In this document: positions 7,830 through 15,499 of the stretch, one piece after another
Numbering within the stretch: the stretch's first letter is position 1
Layout of the letters: each line of letters opens with the position of its first letter
Assembly: GCA_002702065.1 (NCBI GenBank)
Contig: NZXX01000013.1
Span: 124,001-188,000 of the forward strand
DNA: 64,000 nucleotides
Origin: Anaerolineaceae bacterium
Lineage (GTDB): Bacteria > Chloroflexota > Anaerolineae > Aggregatilineales > Phototrophicaceae
Reading direction: 5' to 3'
Notes under the pieces: model-generated
What the model saw: only the letters and a program-made list of their open reading frames with translations
What the model was told of the DNA's origin: nothing
Database searches by the model: none
Program-made: the position numbers and the translations under genes

Positions 7830-9741
7830 TTGCCCCATCTCCTTCGAGGGTAAAATAAAAAGTAGTTCCCTTGTCTAATTCCGACTCAGCCCAGATGCGC
7901 CCGCCATGACGATGGATGATCCGCTGTACCGTCGCCAGACCCACTCCGGTGCCATCGTAATCTTCTGCGCGGTGCAGCCGCTGGAACACGCCAAACAATT
8001 TGTGGGCATAGCGCATATCAAACCCCACACCATTGTCCCGAACAAAAAAGACTCGCTCGTCGCCATCCTGCTGGCAGCCGACGACGATGTGCGTCTGGTC
8101 TCGTTTGCTGGTAAATTTCAGGGCATTGCCCAGTAAATTGACGAAGACCTGTTGCAGCAGCGCGGGGTCCGCTTCGCAAACGGGCAGTTCTTCAACTTCC
8201 AGGGCGATCTGACGATCTGCCTGCTCGTCCTCCAGGTCTGCCCAGACCTTGTTGACAATATCGCGCAGCGCGACCGGGCGTGTGGACAGGGGCTGCCGGC
8301 TGAGGCGGGAAAAGGTCAGTAAATCGTCGATCAACTGGCCCATCTGCTGGGTATTGGTGCGGACCAGATTCAAATATCGCACCGCTGATTCGGGCAGTTC
8401 CGCGACGTAATCTTCGAGCAAAATCCGTGAAAAGCCATCGACAGCCCGCAGCGGCGCACGCAGGTCATGCGAAACCGAATAGCTGAAGGCTTCCAGCTCC
8501 TGATTGGCATTCTGCAACTCGACCGCACGGTGCTCCAATGCGTTATTCAGCTGCAAGATGTGGGTCTCTGCCTGGGTTCGTTCCAGCACCTCATGCTGCA
8601 ACTGGTTCACCAACTGCTGCTGGTCAGCGATCAGGCTTTCGTGCTCCAGGGTGATCGCCCCCTGCCCCGCCAGCAGCGACAGGTGCGTCAGGTCATCGTG
8701 CGGAAACAAGGAGCCATGTTGCAGAAATACAATCAGCAGCCCCCACACACGGCGCGGCGTGATAATCGGCAGCATGTAGTAGGTCTGGCTGCGGACACGG
8801 GCCGCCAGATCGTTCAGCTCGGTCCGGGTGCCGGAATCCGCCGCAACCACAACGGCCTGATGGTCATTCCAGGCGCGCTGAACTTCTGAAGAATCGCCCG
8901 CGAAAGCAGCGCCAACCAGGGTCGCGTTGTCCGTAGCCCGCACGACAAATCGTTCTGTGTCGGCATCCCACAAACAAACGACGGTCGCCTGCGCGTCACC
9001 GGTGCGGGTGGCCGACTTGCAGAGGGTGTCCAGAAAATCGTCGGTACGCTGCTCCGAAAGATACTGCGCACTCACCGCCAGAAAGCCGTACATCTCCGAC
9101 ATCTGCCAGATGCGGCGCAGCCAGCGCGGTGGCGCAAACGCCAGGTAATAACAGATGGCAATGATCGCCGCCCCGATACCCGAAAGCGAGCCTGTCAGCG
9201 GGGCAAGGACGGGCACCACCACCCCCAGCCCCAGCAGAAAGATGACCAGACCCACCAGACCAGACCCCCACGCGGCGAGCAGCAGCCGCTGCCGGGTGAC
9301 GCCCAGTGTGGCGCGCGCATTTTGCAGAAAAGCCTGGGTAACATAGCCATCGACAAAAACGAAGTAGACCACGATCACCAGAATGACGAAGATGGGCGCG
9401 GTGATGGCGAGGGTCAACAACAGCAGCCAGATCAGCAGCAGGCCGAACAAAGACACGCGCTTGACCCATTGCGGCACCGTGCGGAAGTGTTCGACGAGCC
9501 GCAAAGTCAGGTGTGGCTGCGAAACCAGCGCCATCAGGCCGATCGCGCTGAGCAGGGTGGAACGAATATCAAAAAGCTCTGCCAGAACCTGTATGACAAA
9601 TAAGATGGCAAAAACGTTGAACAGGAGGGCAATATCCAGGCGGGCTCGATCCCGATACCGCCACAACGCATGCAGCGTTAAAATGGCGAGCAGAACAAAG
9701 CAACTGCGAGCCACCCACGTGAATAATACATCAACATGCAT
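7822..9741 (-). CDS. Membrane-bound sensor histidine kinase with GAF domain
   Basis: This 639-residue protein has an N-terminal block of about six or seven hydrophobic segments (1-200), a GAF-like domain (about 225-370), a coiled-coil linker, HisKA with His425 in YSVSHDLRAPL, and HATPase with DNGVGFD and GTGVGLATV. The HisKA form with HDLRAPLR is typical of phytochrome-related kinases, which fits the Rcp1-like regulator encoded next. The start at 9741 follows GGGGGAG. It is the first gene of the operon; the 9742-10084 region upstream should hold the promoter, but no convincing -35/-10 pair was found. Confidence 0.9.
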   Translation of the reverse strand: MHVDVLFTWVARSCFVLLAILTLHALWRYRDRARLDIALLFNVFAILFVIQVLAELFDIRSTLLSAIGLMALVSQPHLTLRLVEHFRTVPQWVKRVSLFGLLLIWLLLLTLAITAPIFVILVIVVYFVFVDGYVTQAFLQNARATLGVTRQRLLLAAWGSGLVGLVIFLLGLGVVVPVLAPLTGSLSGIGAAIIAICYYLAFAPPRWLRRIWQMSEMYGFLAVSAQYLSEQRTDDFLDTLCKSATRTGDAQATVVCLWDADTERFVVRATDNATLVGAAFAGDSSEVQRAWNDHQAVVVAADSGTRTELNDLAARVRSQTYYMLPIITPRRVWGLLIVFLQHGSLFPHDDLTHLSLLAGQGAITLEHESLIADQQQLVNQLQHEVLERTQAETHILQLNNALEHRAVELQNANQELEAFSYSVSHDLRAPLRAVDGFSRILLEDYVAELPESAVRYLNLVRTNTQQMGQLIDDLLTFSRLSRQPLSTRPVALRDIVNKVWADLEDEQADRQIALEVEELPVCEADPALLQQVFVNLLGNALKFTSKRDQTHIVVGCQQDGDERVFFVRDNGVGFDMRYAHKLFGVFQRLHRAEDYDGTGVGLATVQRIIHRHGGRIWAESELDKGTTFYFTLEGDGANG

Positions 9742-10084
9742 GGCGTAATCTCCCCCGTTGCGTATGGAATCGGTTCCAGCCTAACAGCGAGAAAATGGTG
9801 AGGCAATTGCCAAACCAGCGAATCCACACGCTTATCTTCGATGCGTGCGTATAGGTAACCTTGACCCCAATCGGGATTGGAGCATTATCTTTATCTTACT
9901 TTATAGTACACAAACCGGGTACGCACCAATAAGAAAGGATTTATTAACGGCGCATTGTAAAGGCCAGCGCGGTTTTGCCGGCGTTAGCGGCATGCTGCGC
10001 CATCACCCACAGGGCAACGGCGTGACCAACTCAACCGCCGGGAAGCAGCACCGGGCACGGGCCAAAACATCATCGCCCCTGCAA
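9742..10084. other. Intergenic region without recognised gene
   Basis: About 340 bp lie between the kinase start and the terminator of the CHRD gene. The stretch contains an A+T-richer segment (about 9885-9945) and a small CCAATC/GATTGG dyad at 9867-9880. No start with a ribosome site leading to a plausible protein was found on either strand. The segment nearest 9741 presumably carries the kinase operon promoter. Confidence 0.5.
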
Positions 10085-10090
10085 ATACAA

Positions 10091-10116
10091 GGAGCGTGCC
10101 GGTACGAACACGCTCC
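10091..10116 (-). terminator. Rho-independent terminator of the CHRD gene
   Basis: A perfect 8-bp stem GGAGCGTG/CACGCTCC (10091-10098 with 10109-10116) lies 20 nt past the CHRD stop codon. On the minus strand it is followed by the T-rich TTGTATTTG. The T-run is interrupted, so strength is uncertain. Confidence 0.6.
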
Positions 10117-10136
10117 TCGAATTGAAGTGGATGCTG

Positions 10137-10571
10137 CTATTTGGATAACTGCCCGCGAATCGCGCCGCCGGGGAATTCGGCGTTGTGAATATTGACATAG
10201 AAACCGTCGGGATTCTGCCGTATCTCCTTGACCAGATCGCGCGGGACATCCACGCAGCCACTATTGGTCACGGGAATAGGATTGGCGACAACGGTATCAA
10301 AGAAAAATACGACAATGGGGCCGTTCTGCCCGGCTGGTGCGCGGTGAATGTGAGCCCGTGTCGGCGCAGCAATATTGCTCCAGGCGAGTTCAAAGCAGAT
10401 TTCTTCCTGGCCGGAGTTGAGCGTCAGCGATGCGGAGCCGCTGCCATCGGGGTCGCCCGGCGACACTTCAGCCGCGCCGGTCAATGTGGCAGACAGGGGC
10501 CGCCCACCCGCCAGCACCGCGCCAGAAACCAGCAACACGCATATCAATACAAACAAAACACTCTTCTTCAT
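10137..10571 (-). CDS. Secreted CHRD-domain protein
   Basis: This 144-residue protein has a clear signal peptide (MKKSVLFVLICVLLVSGAVLAG) followed by a single CHRD domain: LSATLTGAAEVSP, HIHRAP near residue 90, and C-terminal NIHNAEFPGGAIRGQL. CHRD was first defined in chordin and occurs in many bacterial secreted proteins of unknown function. The protein is probably extracytoplasmic. AGAGGG lies a few bases before the ATG. It is monocistronic, ended by the hairpin at 10091-10116, and diverges from the gene at 10759. Confidence 0.85.
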   Translation of the reverse strand: MKKSVLFVLICVLLVSGAVLAGGRPLSATLTGAAEVSPGDPDGSGSASLTLNSGQEEICFELAWSNIAAPTRAHIHRAPAGQNGPIVVFFFDTVVANPIPVTNSGCVDVPRDLVKEIRQNPDGFYVNIHNAEFPGGAIRGQLSK

Positions 10572-10701
10572 AATCTTCCCTCTTATCCATTTAAGTTAAA
10601 AAAATCATGTCCAACTGCTATCTATCAATACGACCAGATTTCATCATTTGGATTGAGGGCGGCAAAAGATGACCGGCGACTATCACCCCTCGACAGTGCG
10701 T

Positions 10702-10707
10702 TATAAT
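10702..10707 (+). promoter_or_regulatory. Candidate -10 element for the 10759 gene
   Basis: A perfect TATAAT lies 51 nt before the chosen ATG. No good -35 hexamer is present at 15-19 bp, so the call rests on the -10 alone. Confidence 0.4.
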
Positions 10708-10758
10708 GGCCGGTGCACGGTCACATAAAATTTGCATGGAACAAGGATTTTTTTGAAC

Positions 10759-12768
10759 ATGACCCAACCGATGACCTTACCGGAGACATTTAACCCGGAG
10801 ACGTTCCTCGTCTCCAAGACCACCGAAAATGGCCTGTTTCACGAATCGCGCGCCGGGGCCCGGCTGGCGGAGCAGCTGGTCGCCAATGGCACTGCGGAAG
10901 ACCTTGCGCTGGCGGAAAATGTGCTGGATGCGACGCTGCGCTGCCAGGAACTGAACGCGGATGATCCGCATTACGGCAATTTTTATTGGATGGCGGAGGA
11001 CGATGTCGTCGCCGACCTGAACGCCGTCGAATTTAACCTCGAGCGCCTGATCCCGATGATGCTCCAGCACGCCGACCGGCTGCCGGCTGCTACCCAAACC
11101 CGCGTGCTCGAAGCGATCCGGCTGGGGCTGGATGAAATCCGCAGCCTGGATGTGCACGTCGCCTACTCCAACATCGCGCTGCTCGACATTCTGAACTCGT
11201 GCCTGGGCGGCGAACTCCTGGGCGATACTGACATTGCGCAGCGCGGCTACGACAAGCTGGTGCGCTGGATGGCCTTCACCGACCAGAGCGGTGTCCCGCG
11301 AGAATACAACAGCCCCACATATACCAAGGTCGTTATTCGCGCCCTCAAGGTGATTACCGACCTGTGCCAGCATGAACCAACCCGCATTCGCGCCCGCACC
11401 ATGATCGCGCGCATGGCCGTCAGCGTTGGGTTGCACATTCACCGCGGGACGGGCCGCTGGGCCGGGCCACACGCCCGCGCCTATCATCCCTCCGTCGTGT
11501 GCGAGACACCGCCTGAAGTCGAAATTTATCAGGACTGGCTGGCGGATGGCACATTGCCCGCATGGGCCGCTGATCTATTACAGGCCCCACCGGAACCCTA
11601 TGAAGTCATCGAAACTGCGAGTGCGCAGGAGGGCCTGGGACTGACGACCTATCACAGCCCGTCTTTCAGCGTCGGCACGGCCTCCGAAGGTTACGGCGGG
11701 CAGGCCAATGTGCTGATGGCGCATTACGTGCGCGAAGGCGCAGACCGCCCCGGCGTGCTGTACACCCGCTACGTGATGGATGAAAAGTGGCTAGGCGATT
11801 TTTATCATGCCACCGACCGCACCAAGTCGCGCAACCTGATCGAGGAAGGCCGCTTCTTCGGCGTGCAGCAAGGGCCGCGTGTGATCGCCCTGTACGCACC
11901 GCAGAACATGGGCCAATGCCACAGCGCCAAAGCCACCTTCATCTTTACCCAGCGGCAGCATGTCGACGAAATCTGGGTAGGTGACCAGCGCGTCGAGTCG
12001 CTGCCCTATGATATACCGCCCGGAGAACTGGTGGTGATCGGCAGCGGCAGCGCCCTGATCGCGGTCCAGCCCCTGTCGCGCACGGACGCAGGCCGCAACG
12101 CCCCGCTGCGTCTGGTCGAAAAAGAGGGGGATCTCGTGCTGGAAATTTACAATTACAAAGGCTCGGAAAAAGCCTTCTGGGAGATGCGCCCCGGCCTCAA
12201 CCCATTTTTCAAGGGACATCCCCACTGCGGTGTTTATCTGGAACTGGCAGAACGCAACGCTTATGCGGATGGCCGCGCATTTGCACAGGTCGTCGCCGGG
12301 GGTATTTTGCAAGACGACACCGACGCGCCATTCGTCAATGATGGCATCCGGGAGCGCCGCTGGACCGTCAGCTACAGCCGCGATGGCCAAACGCTCGGCA
12401 TCGAAATTGACCTGATGACGTGGCGGCTCAAGCAGCGCTGGACACAGGCCGGGGAACAAGGGTGGCCCATGCTGGAAGCACCAACCGCCCGCCAAAACCG
12501 AACCGGTATTGTTAGCGTGGACGAGGCGACACTCCGTTGTGGCGAAGCAGCAGGCTGGGTTTATGCCAACCCGGACGCCGGTCGCTGGGTCGCCGGGTAT
12601 CATGGCCCCAACCCTGCCCCGCTGCATCTGACCGTGCCGGGCGGCAGTGTCCAGATCGAGTCGCTGAGTACCGGCACAGTCGTGTGGGATAACGGCGTCG
12701 TCACGGTCGATGCGCTCGACATGGCCGGGACACCGCAGGTGAATGGCGGGCGCTTGCAGGCACAATAA
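10759..12768 (+). CDS. Uncharacterised large protein, possibly polysaccharide-lyase-like (helical toroid plus beta-sandwich)
   Basis: This 669-residue protein matches no family I can name with certainty. The first 270 residues are largely helical, with Leu/Ala-rich repeating segments and the conserved-looking VPREYNSPTY. The remainder is beta-rich (GYGGQANVLMAHYV, FWEMRPGLNPFFKGHPHCG). A helical toroid followed by a beta-sandwich is the layout of heparinase/alginate-lyase-like enzymes, so a role in uronic-acid polysaccharide breakdown is possible but unproven. No signal peptide is visible. ATG 10759 is preferred over upstream TTG codons (10732, 10753) because AAGGA (10743-10747) stands 11 nt away. 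A 59-residue ORF follows 93 nt downstream. Confidence 0.7.
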   Translation: MTQPMTLPETFNPETFLVSKTTENGLFHESRAGARLAEQLVANGTAEDLALAENVLDATLRCQELNADDPHYGNFYWMAEDDVVADLNAVEFNLERLIPMMLQHADRLPAATQTRVLEAIRLGLDEIRSLDVHVAYSNIALLDILNSCLGGELLGDTDIAQRGYDKLVRWMAFTDQSGVPREYNSPTYTKVVIRALKVITDLCQHEPTRIRARTMIARMAVSVGLHIHRGTGRWAGPHARAYHPSVVCETPPEVEIYQDWLADGTLPAWAADLLQAPPEPYEVIETASAQEGLGLTTYHSPSFSVGTASEGYGGQANVLMAHYVREGADRPGVLYTRYVMDEKWLGDFYHATDRTKSRNLIEEGRFFGVQQGPRVIALYAPQNMGQCHSAKATFIFTQRQHVDEIWVGDQRVESLPYDIPPGELVVIGSGSALIAVQPLSRTDAGRNAPLRLVEKEGDLVLEIYNYKGSEKAFWEMRPGLNPFFKGHPHCGVYLELAERNAYADGRAFAQVVAGGILQDDTDAPFVNDGIRERRWTVSYSRDGQTLGIEIDLMTWRLKQRWTQAGEQGWPMLEAPTARQNRTGIVSVDEATLRCGEAAGWVYANPDAGRWVAGYHGPNPAPLHLTVPGGSVQIESLSTGTVVWDNGVVTVDALDMAGTPQVNGGRLQAQ

Positions 12769-12861
12769 TCCCGGTCGTCATCCCCTCTGCGAATGCTCTG
12801 CGATTTCTCGGCTTTTGCCAGCTATCATGAGCGTATCAATGGATGAGGGGAGGACACTATC

Positions 12862-13041
12862 ATGAACCCGGCAGTCAAGCTGAATGTCGTGATCGAGGGG
12901 GGCGAAGTCGAACCGGTGCTGGCCGTCATCCAGCGGGCGCTGCACAAAGGTCTGGCAGGCGAAGCCACCGTCAAGGTCGAACGGGCTAACCCGGACTCCA
13001 AAGCAGGTTCGGCCCGTCATTCGGCGATCAAAGGCCTGTGA
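12862..13041 (+). CDS. Small conserved-looking protein of 59 residues, unknown function
   Basis: An ATG at 12862 opens a 59-codon frame behind a strong AGGGGAGG ribosome site (12845-12852). The product begins MNPAVKLNVVIEGGEVEP and ends with a basic tail HSAIKGL. It is soluble, with an alternating beta-like N-terminus and one helix (LAVIQRALHKGLAG). I do not recognise a family. A textbook terminator 30 nt after the stop shows that a transcript ends here, which supports a real gene. It could be transcribed with 10759-12768 or alone. Confidence 0.65.
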   Translation: MNPAVKLNVVIEGGEVEPVLAVIQRALHKGLAGEATVKVERANPDSKAGSARHSAIKGL

Positions 13042-13071
13042 CGGACTACACACCATCAATCCACGGAACGC

Positions 13072-13104
13072 AAGCAGGGGAGAACAATCTCTCCTGCTTT
13101 TTTT
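13072..13104 (+). terminator. Strong rho-independent terminator
   Basis: A 12-bp stem (AAGCAGGGGAGA paired with TCTCTCCTGCTT, one G-T wobble, loop ACAA) ends in seven T residues at 13098-13104. It closes the transcript carrying the 59-residue gene and insulates the glycan locus that starts at 13208. Confidence 0.92.
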
Positions 13105-13207
13105 ATGCGCTCTCATCGCGGCAAGCGGCGTGATTGATGTTAATACGCACGAAAGTGGTTTCGGGTCTACAATCGAACTTGCACCATACGACCCGGAGAA
13201 CGCTGCT

Positions 13208-15499
13208 TTGGTTAAAGCTCTTGCCCGCGTATTACTCATCCTGACCTTTATTTACACAATCGTACTGGGGGGCGGGTTCTGGGGCATTCTGCTGCCGGAA
13301 ATTCGCCTGTTCAGCCTGATCCTGCTGGCGCTCATCGTGCTGGTGTGGCTGATCGTGCGCACCCGTGCTGGCTGGCGCTGGCACCCCACCGCGCTGGATA
13401 CGGCGCTGCCGGTCTGGGCGCTGGTGTTTGTCATGTCGCTGCTGATGAACCCGGAAAGTGCGCGCCGGTCCCTGCTGGCCATGTGGTACATCGGGTTGTA
13501 TGCCGGGCTGTGGTATGTGCTGCACGATGCGATTGCCAATGGCGGCCTGCAACGCAAGCTGCTGATGGATGCGGTGGTGATGGCGGGGGTGGTGGTCATG
13601 GCATCCACGGTGCTGGAACTGCAAATGATTATTCCGACGCTGACCGTCAGTGAAACGCTCTACCGCGTGTACAGCATCATCGGCAACCCGAACACGCTGG
13701 CCACCTATCTGGTCGTGATGATCATGTTTGTTTTCGGGCGGGTGCCGCTGGCGAATTCACGAGCAAGCCGCAGCCTGCTGGTCGTCTTCAGCCTGCTGCC
13801 GCTGGCGGTGCTGCTACTCACCTTCTCTCGCAGCACGTGGATCGGCCTGGGCGTTGGCTTCGGCGCGTGGCTGATTATGTTGACGCAGCGGCGCTCTTTG
13901 TCGGTCAAGGATGTACGCCAGTGGTTGAACCGGCAGTCCATGCCACTGCGCCTGACGCTGACAACGGCTGCGGTGGTCGGGGTGCTGGCAGCTATTACCG
14001 CCCTGGTGCTGTTCGTTCAATCCTTTCTGGGGGATGGTCGCGGCCTGTCTTACCGCCCGGAGTTGTTCAACATCGCGTTCAACATGTTTGCCGACAACCC
14101 GCTGACCGGACAGGGATTGTTCAGCTATGGCCGTTATGTAGGCCGCTTCACCTCACTGCCGCCTGCTGCCTATCACAGTCATCCGCACAGTTTGCCGGTG
14201 ACCCTGTTGGGCGAATTGGGCCTGCTGGGTCTGGCCGCCGGGTTATTTACCCTGTACGCCATTGTCCGCGCGGTTCGCCGTCATTGGTTACAGGCTGCCA
14301 GTATGCCAGCGGAACAGGCCATAACAGCTGCCGGGACCGGGGCGGCGGTCGCGTTTTTTGTCACCCACCTGTTTGATGTCCCTGCCGTGCTGCCCTCTAT
14401 CGCGCTGACTGGCCTGATGGCGCTGCTGGTCCTGTGTGCACCGGGCAACCTGCGTCACGTGCCGGCGTCGGCCAGCCGGTTCGGGCTGCGTGGATTCGGC
14501 GTAATTGGGTTATGGGTCGGGCTGTTTGCCACCGGCCTGTGGGACACGACCACCTATAACCAGTATTTTGATCTGCTGCTGGCCGGGATCAATCAGGATG
14601 CGCCCTATGCCGACGTCGCCGATGCCATGCAGCCGGTCCGCGAAGCCGACCCCGGTATGGTCATCTACCCGGCGCAGCAAGGGTACTTCTGGGGGCTGGC
14701 CGCTGCCGCAGGCGACACAGACGCCAGCGCCAAAGCTATCGCCGCTTACGAACAAGCCATCAACATCGAACCCTATTACACCCCCTATTATGCCAATCTG
14801 GGTGCGCTGCACTGGGACAACGGCGACCCTGAACAAGCGCTGGCATTTTTCCAGAAGGCTGTTGACCTGGCGCCGGAATCGTGGTCCCTGTACTTCAATC
14901 TGGGTCAGTATGCCGAAGCGGGCGGCATGACCGATGTGGCCCGTCAGGCTTATAGTCGTGCGCTGGCGATCGAGCCTGATGCGGACCTGCACCCGGCATG
15001 GGGCGACACCGCGTTGCAGACAGCGTATTCGACCCCGGTTGAGGAGCGCGACCCGTTGACACAGGTTGTGCTGCTGCTGGAAGCCGGAGACACCGAGGCA
15101 GCCATCGCTTTATGGGCCGACACACCGGCCATCCTCAACCCGCGCCACTATATCGTGGAGGAGCTGCTGGCACTGGCGCATGGGGATATTGAAATGGCGA
15201 CAGCGGCCTACGAAAAAGCCCAGCAAGCACTGGGCGCCGCCGACCGCGCCTTATGGCTGCTTTTAGGTGAACTGCGGCTGGCACAGGCCCGTGGTGACAC
15301 CGAAGCAGCGGCGCTCGCCAGCGACAGCATCCGCGATCTGCTGGCCTACAACCCCAGCCACGCCGACTACCTTCAAGGCGGTAATATGGCGACCTTTCAG
15401 TATTACCGGCAGGCCGCTCCACGCCAGTTCCTGCCTGGTGTATTTTATTCATCCAGCCAACCCCTGCTGAGCAAACTGCTGATGGAGAGCATTTCTTGA
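13208..15499 (+). CDS. O-antigen ligase/polymerase-like membrane protein with C-terminal TPR repeats (copy 1)
   Basis: This protein of about 763 residues has roughly ten membrane segments in the first 430 residues, including the Wzy/WaaL-like signatures IGNPNTLATYLV, LLTFSRSTWIG, LSYRPELFNIAFNMFADNPLTGQG and HPHSLPVTLLGELG. A soluble TPR region follows (AYEQAINIEPYYTPYYANLGALHWDNGD and onward, broken here for length). The family joins or polymerises lipid-linked glycans at the outer face of the membrane. TTG 13208 was chosen because the paralogue directly downstream begins at the same point and GGAG (13194-13197) precedes it; a longer GTG start at 13130 would add about 26 hydrophilic residues. 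A TACAAT (13168-13173) may be the -10. The stop overlaps the next start. Confidence 0.85.
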   Translation: MVKALARVLLILTFIYTIVLGGGFWGILLPEIRLFSLILLALIVLVWLIVRTRAGWRWHPTALDTALPVWALVFVMSLLMNPESARRSLLAMWYIGLYAGLWYVLHDAIANGGLQRKLLMDAVVMAGVVVMASTVLELQMIIPTLTVSETLYRVYSIIGNPNTLATYLVVMIMFVFGRVPLANSRASRSLLVVFSLLPLAVLLLTFSRSTWIGLGVGFGAWLIMLTQRRSLSVKDVRQWLNRQSMPLRLTLTTAAVVGVLAAITALVLFVQSFLGDGRGLSYRPELFNIAFNMFADNPLTGQGLFSYGRYVGRFTSLPPAAYHSHPHSLPVTLLGELGLLGLAAGLFTLYAIVRAVRRHWLQAASMPAEQAITAAGTGAAVAFFVTHLFDVPAVLPSIALTGLMALLVLCAPGNLRHVPASASRFGLRGFGVIGLWVGLFATGLWDTTTYNQYFDLLLAGINQDAPYADVADAMQPVREADPGMVIYPAQQGYFWGLAAAAGDTDASAKAIAAYEQAINIEPYYTPYYANLGALHWDNGDPEQALAFFQKAVDLAPESWSLYFNLGQYAEAGGMTDVARQAYSRALAIEPDADLHPAWGDTALQTAYSTPVEERDPLTQVVLLLEAGDTEAAIALWADTPAILNPRHYIVEELLALAHGDIEMATAAYEKAQQALGAADRALWLLLGELRLAQARGDTEAAALASDSIRDLLAYNPSHADYLQGGNMATFQYYRQAAPRQFLPGVFYSSSQPLLSKLLMESIS

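Noticed and set aside
13130..13207. Longer GTG start at 13130 for the first ligase-like gene
   Set aside because: Alignment with the downstream paralogue and GGAG before 13208 favour the shorter form; the extra residues are unlike a membrane protein N-terminus. Not fully excluded.
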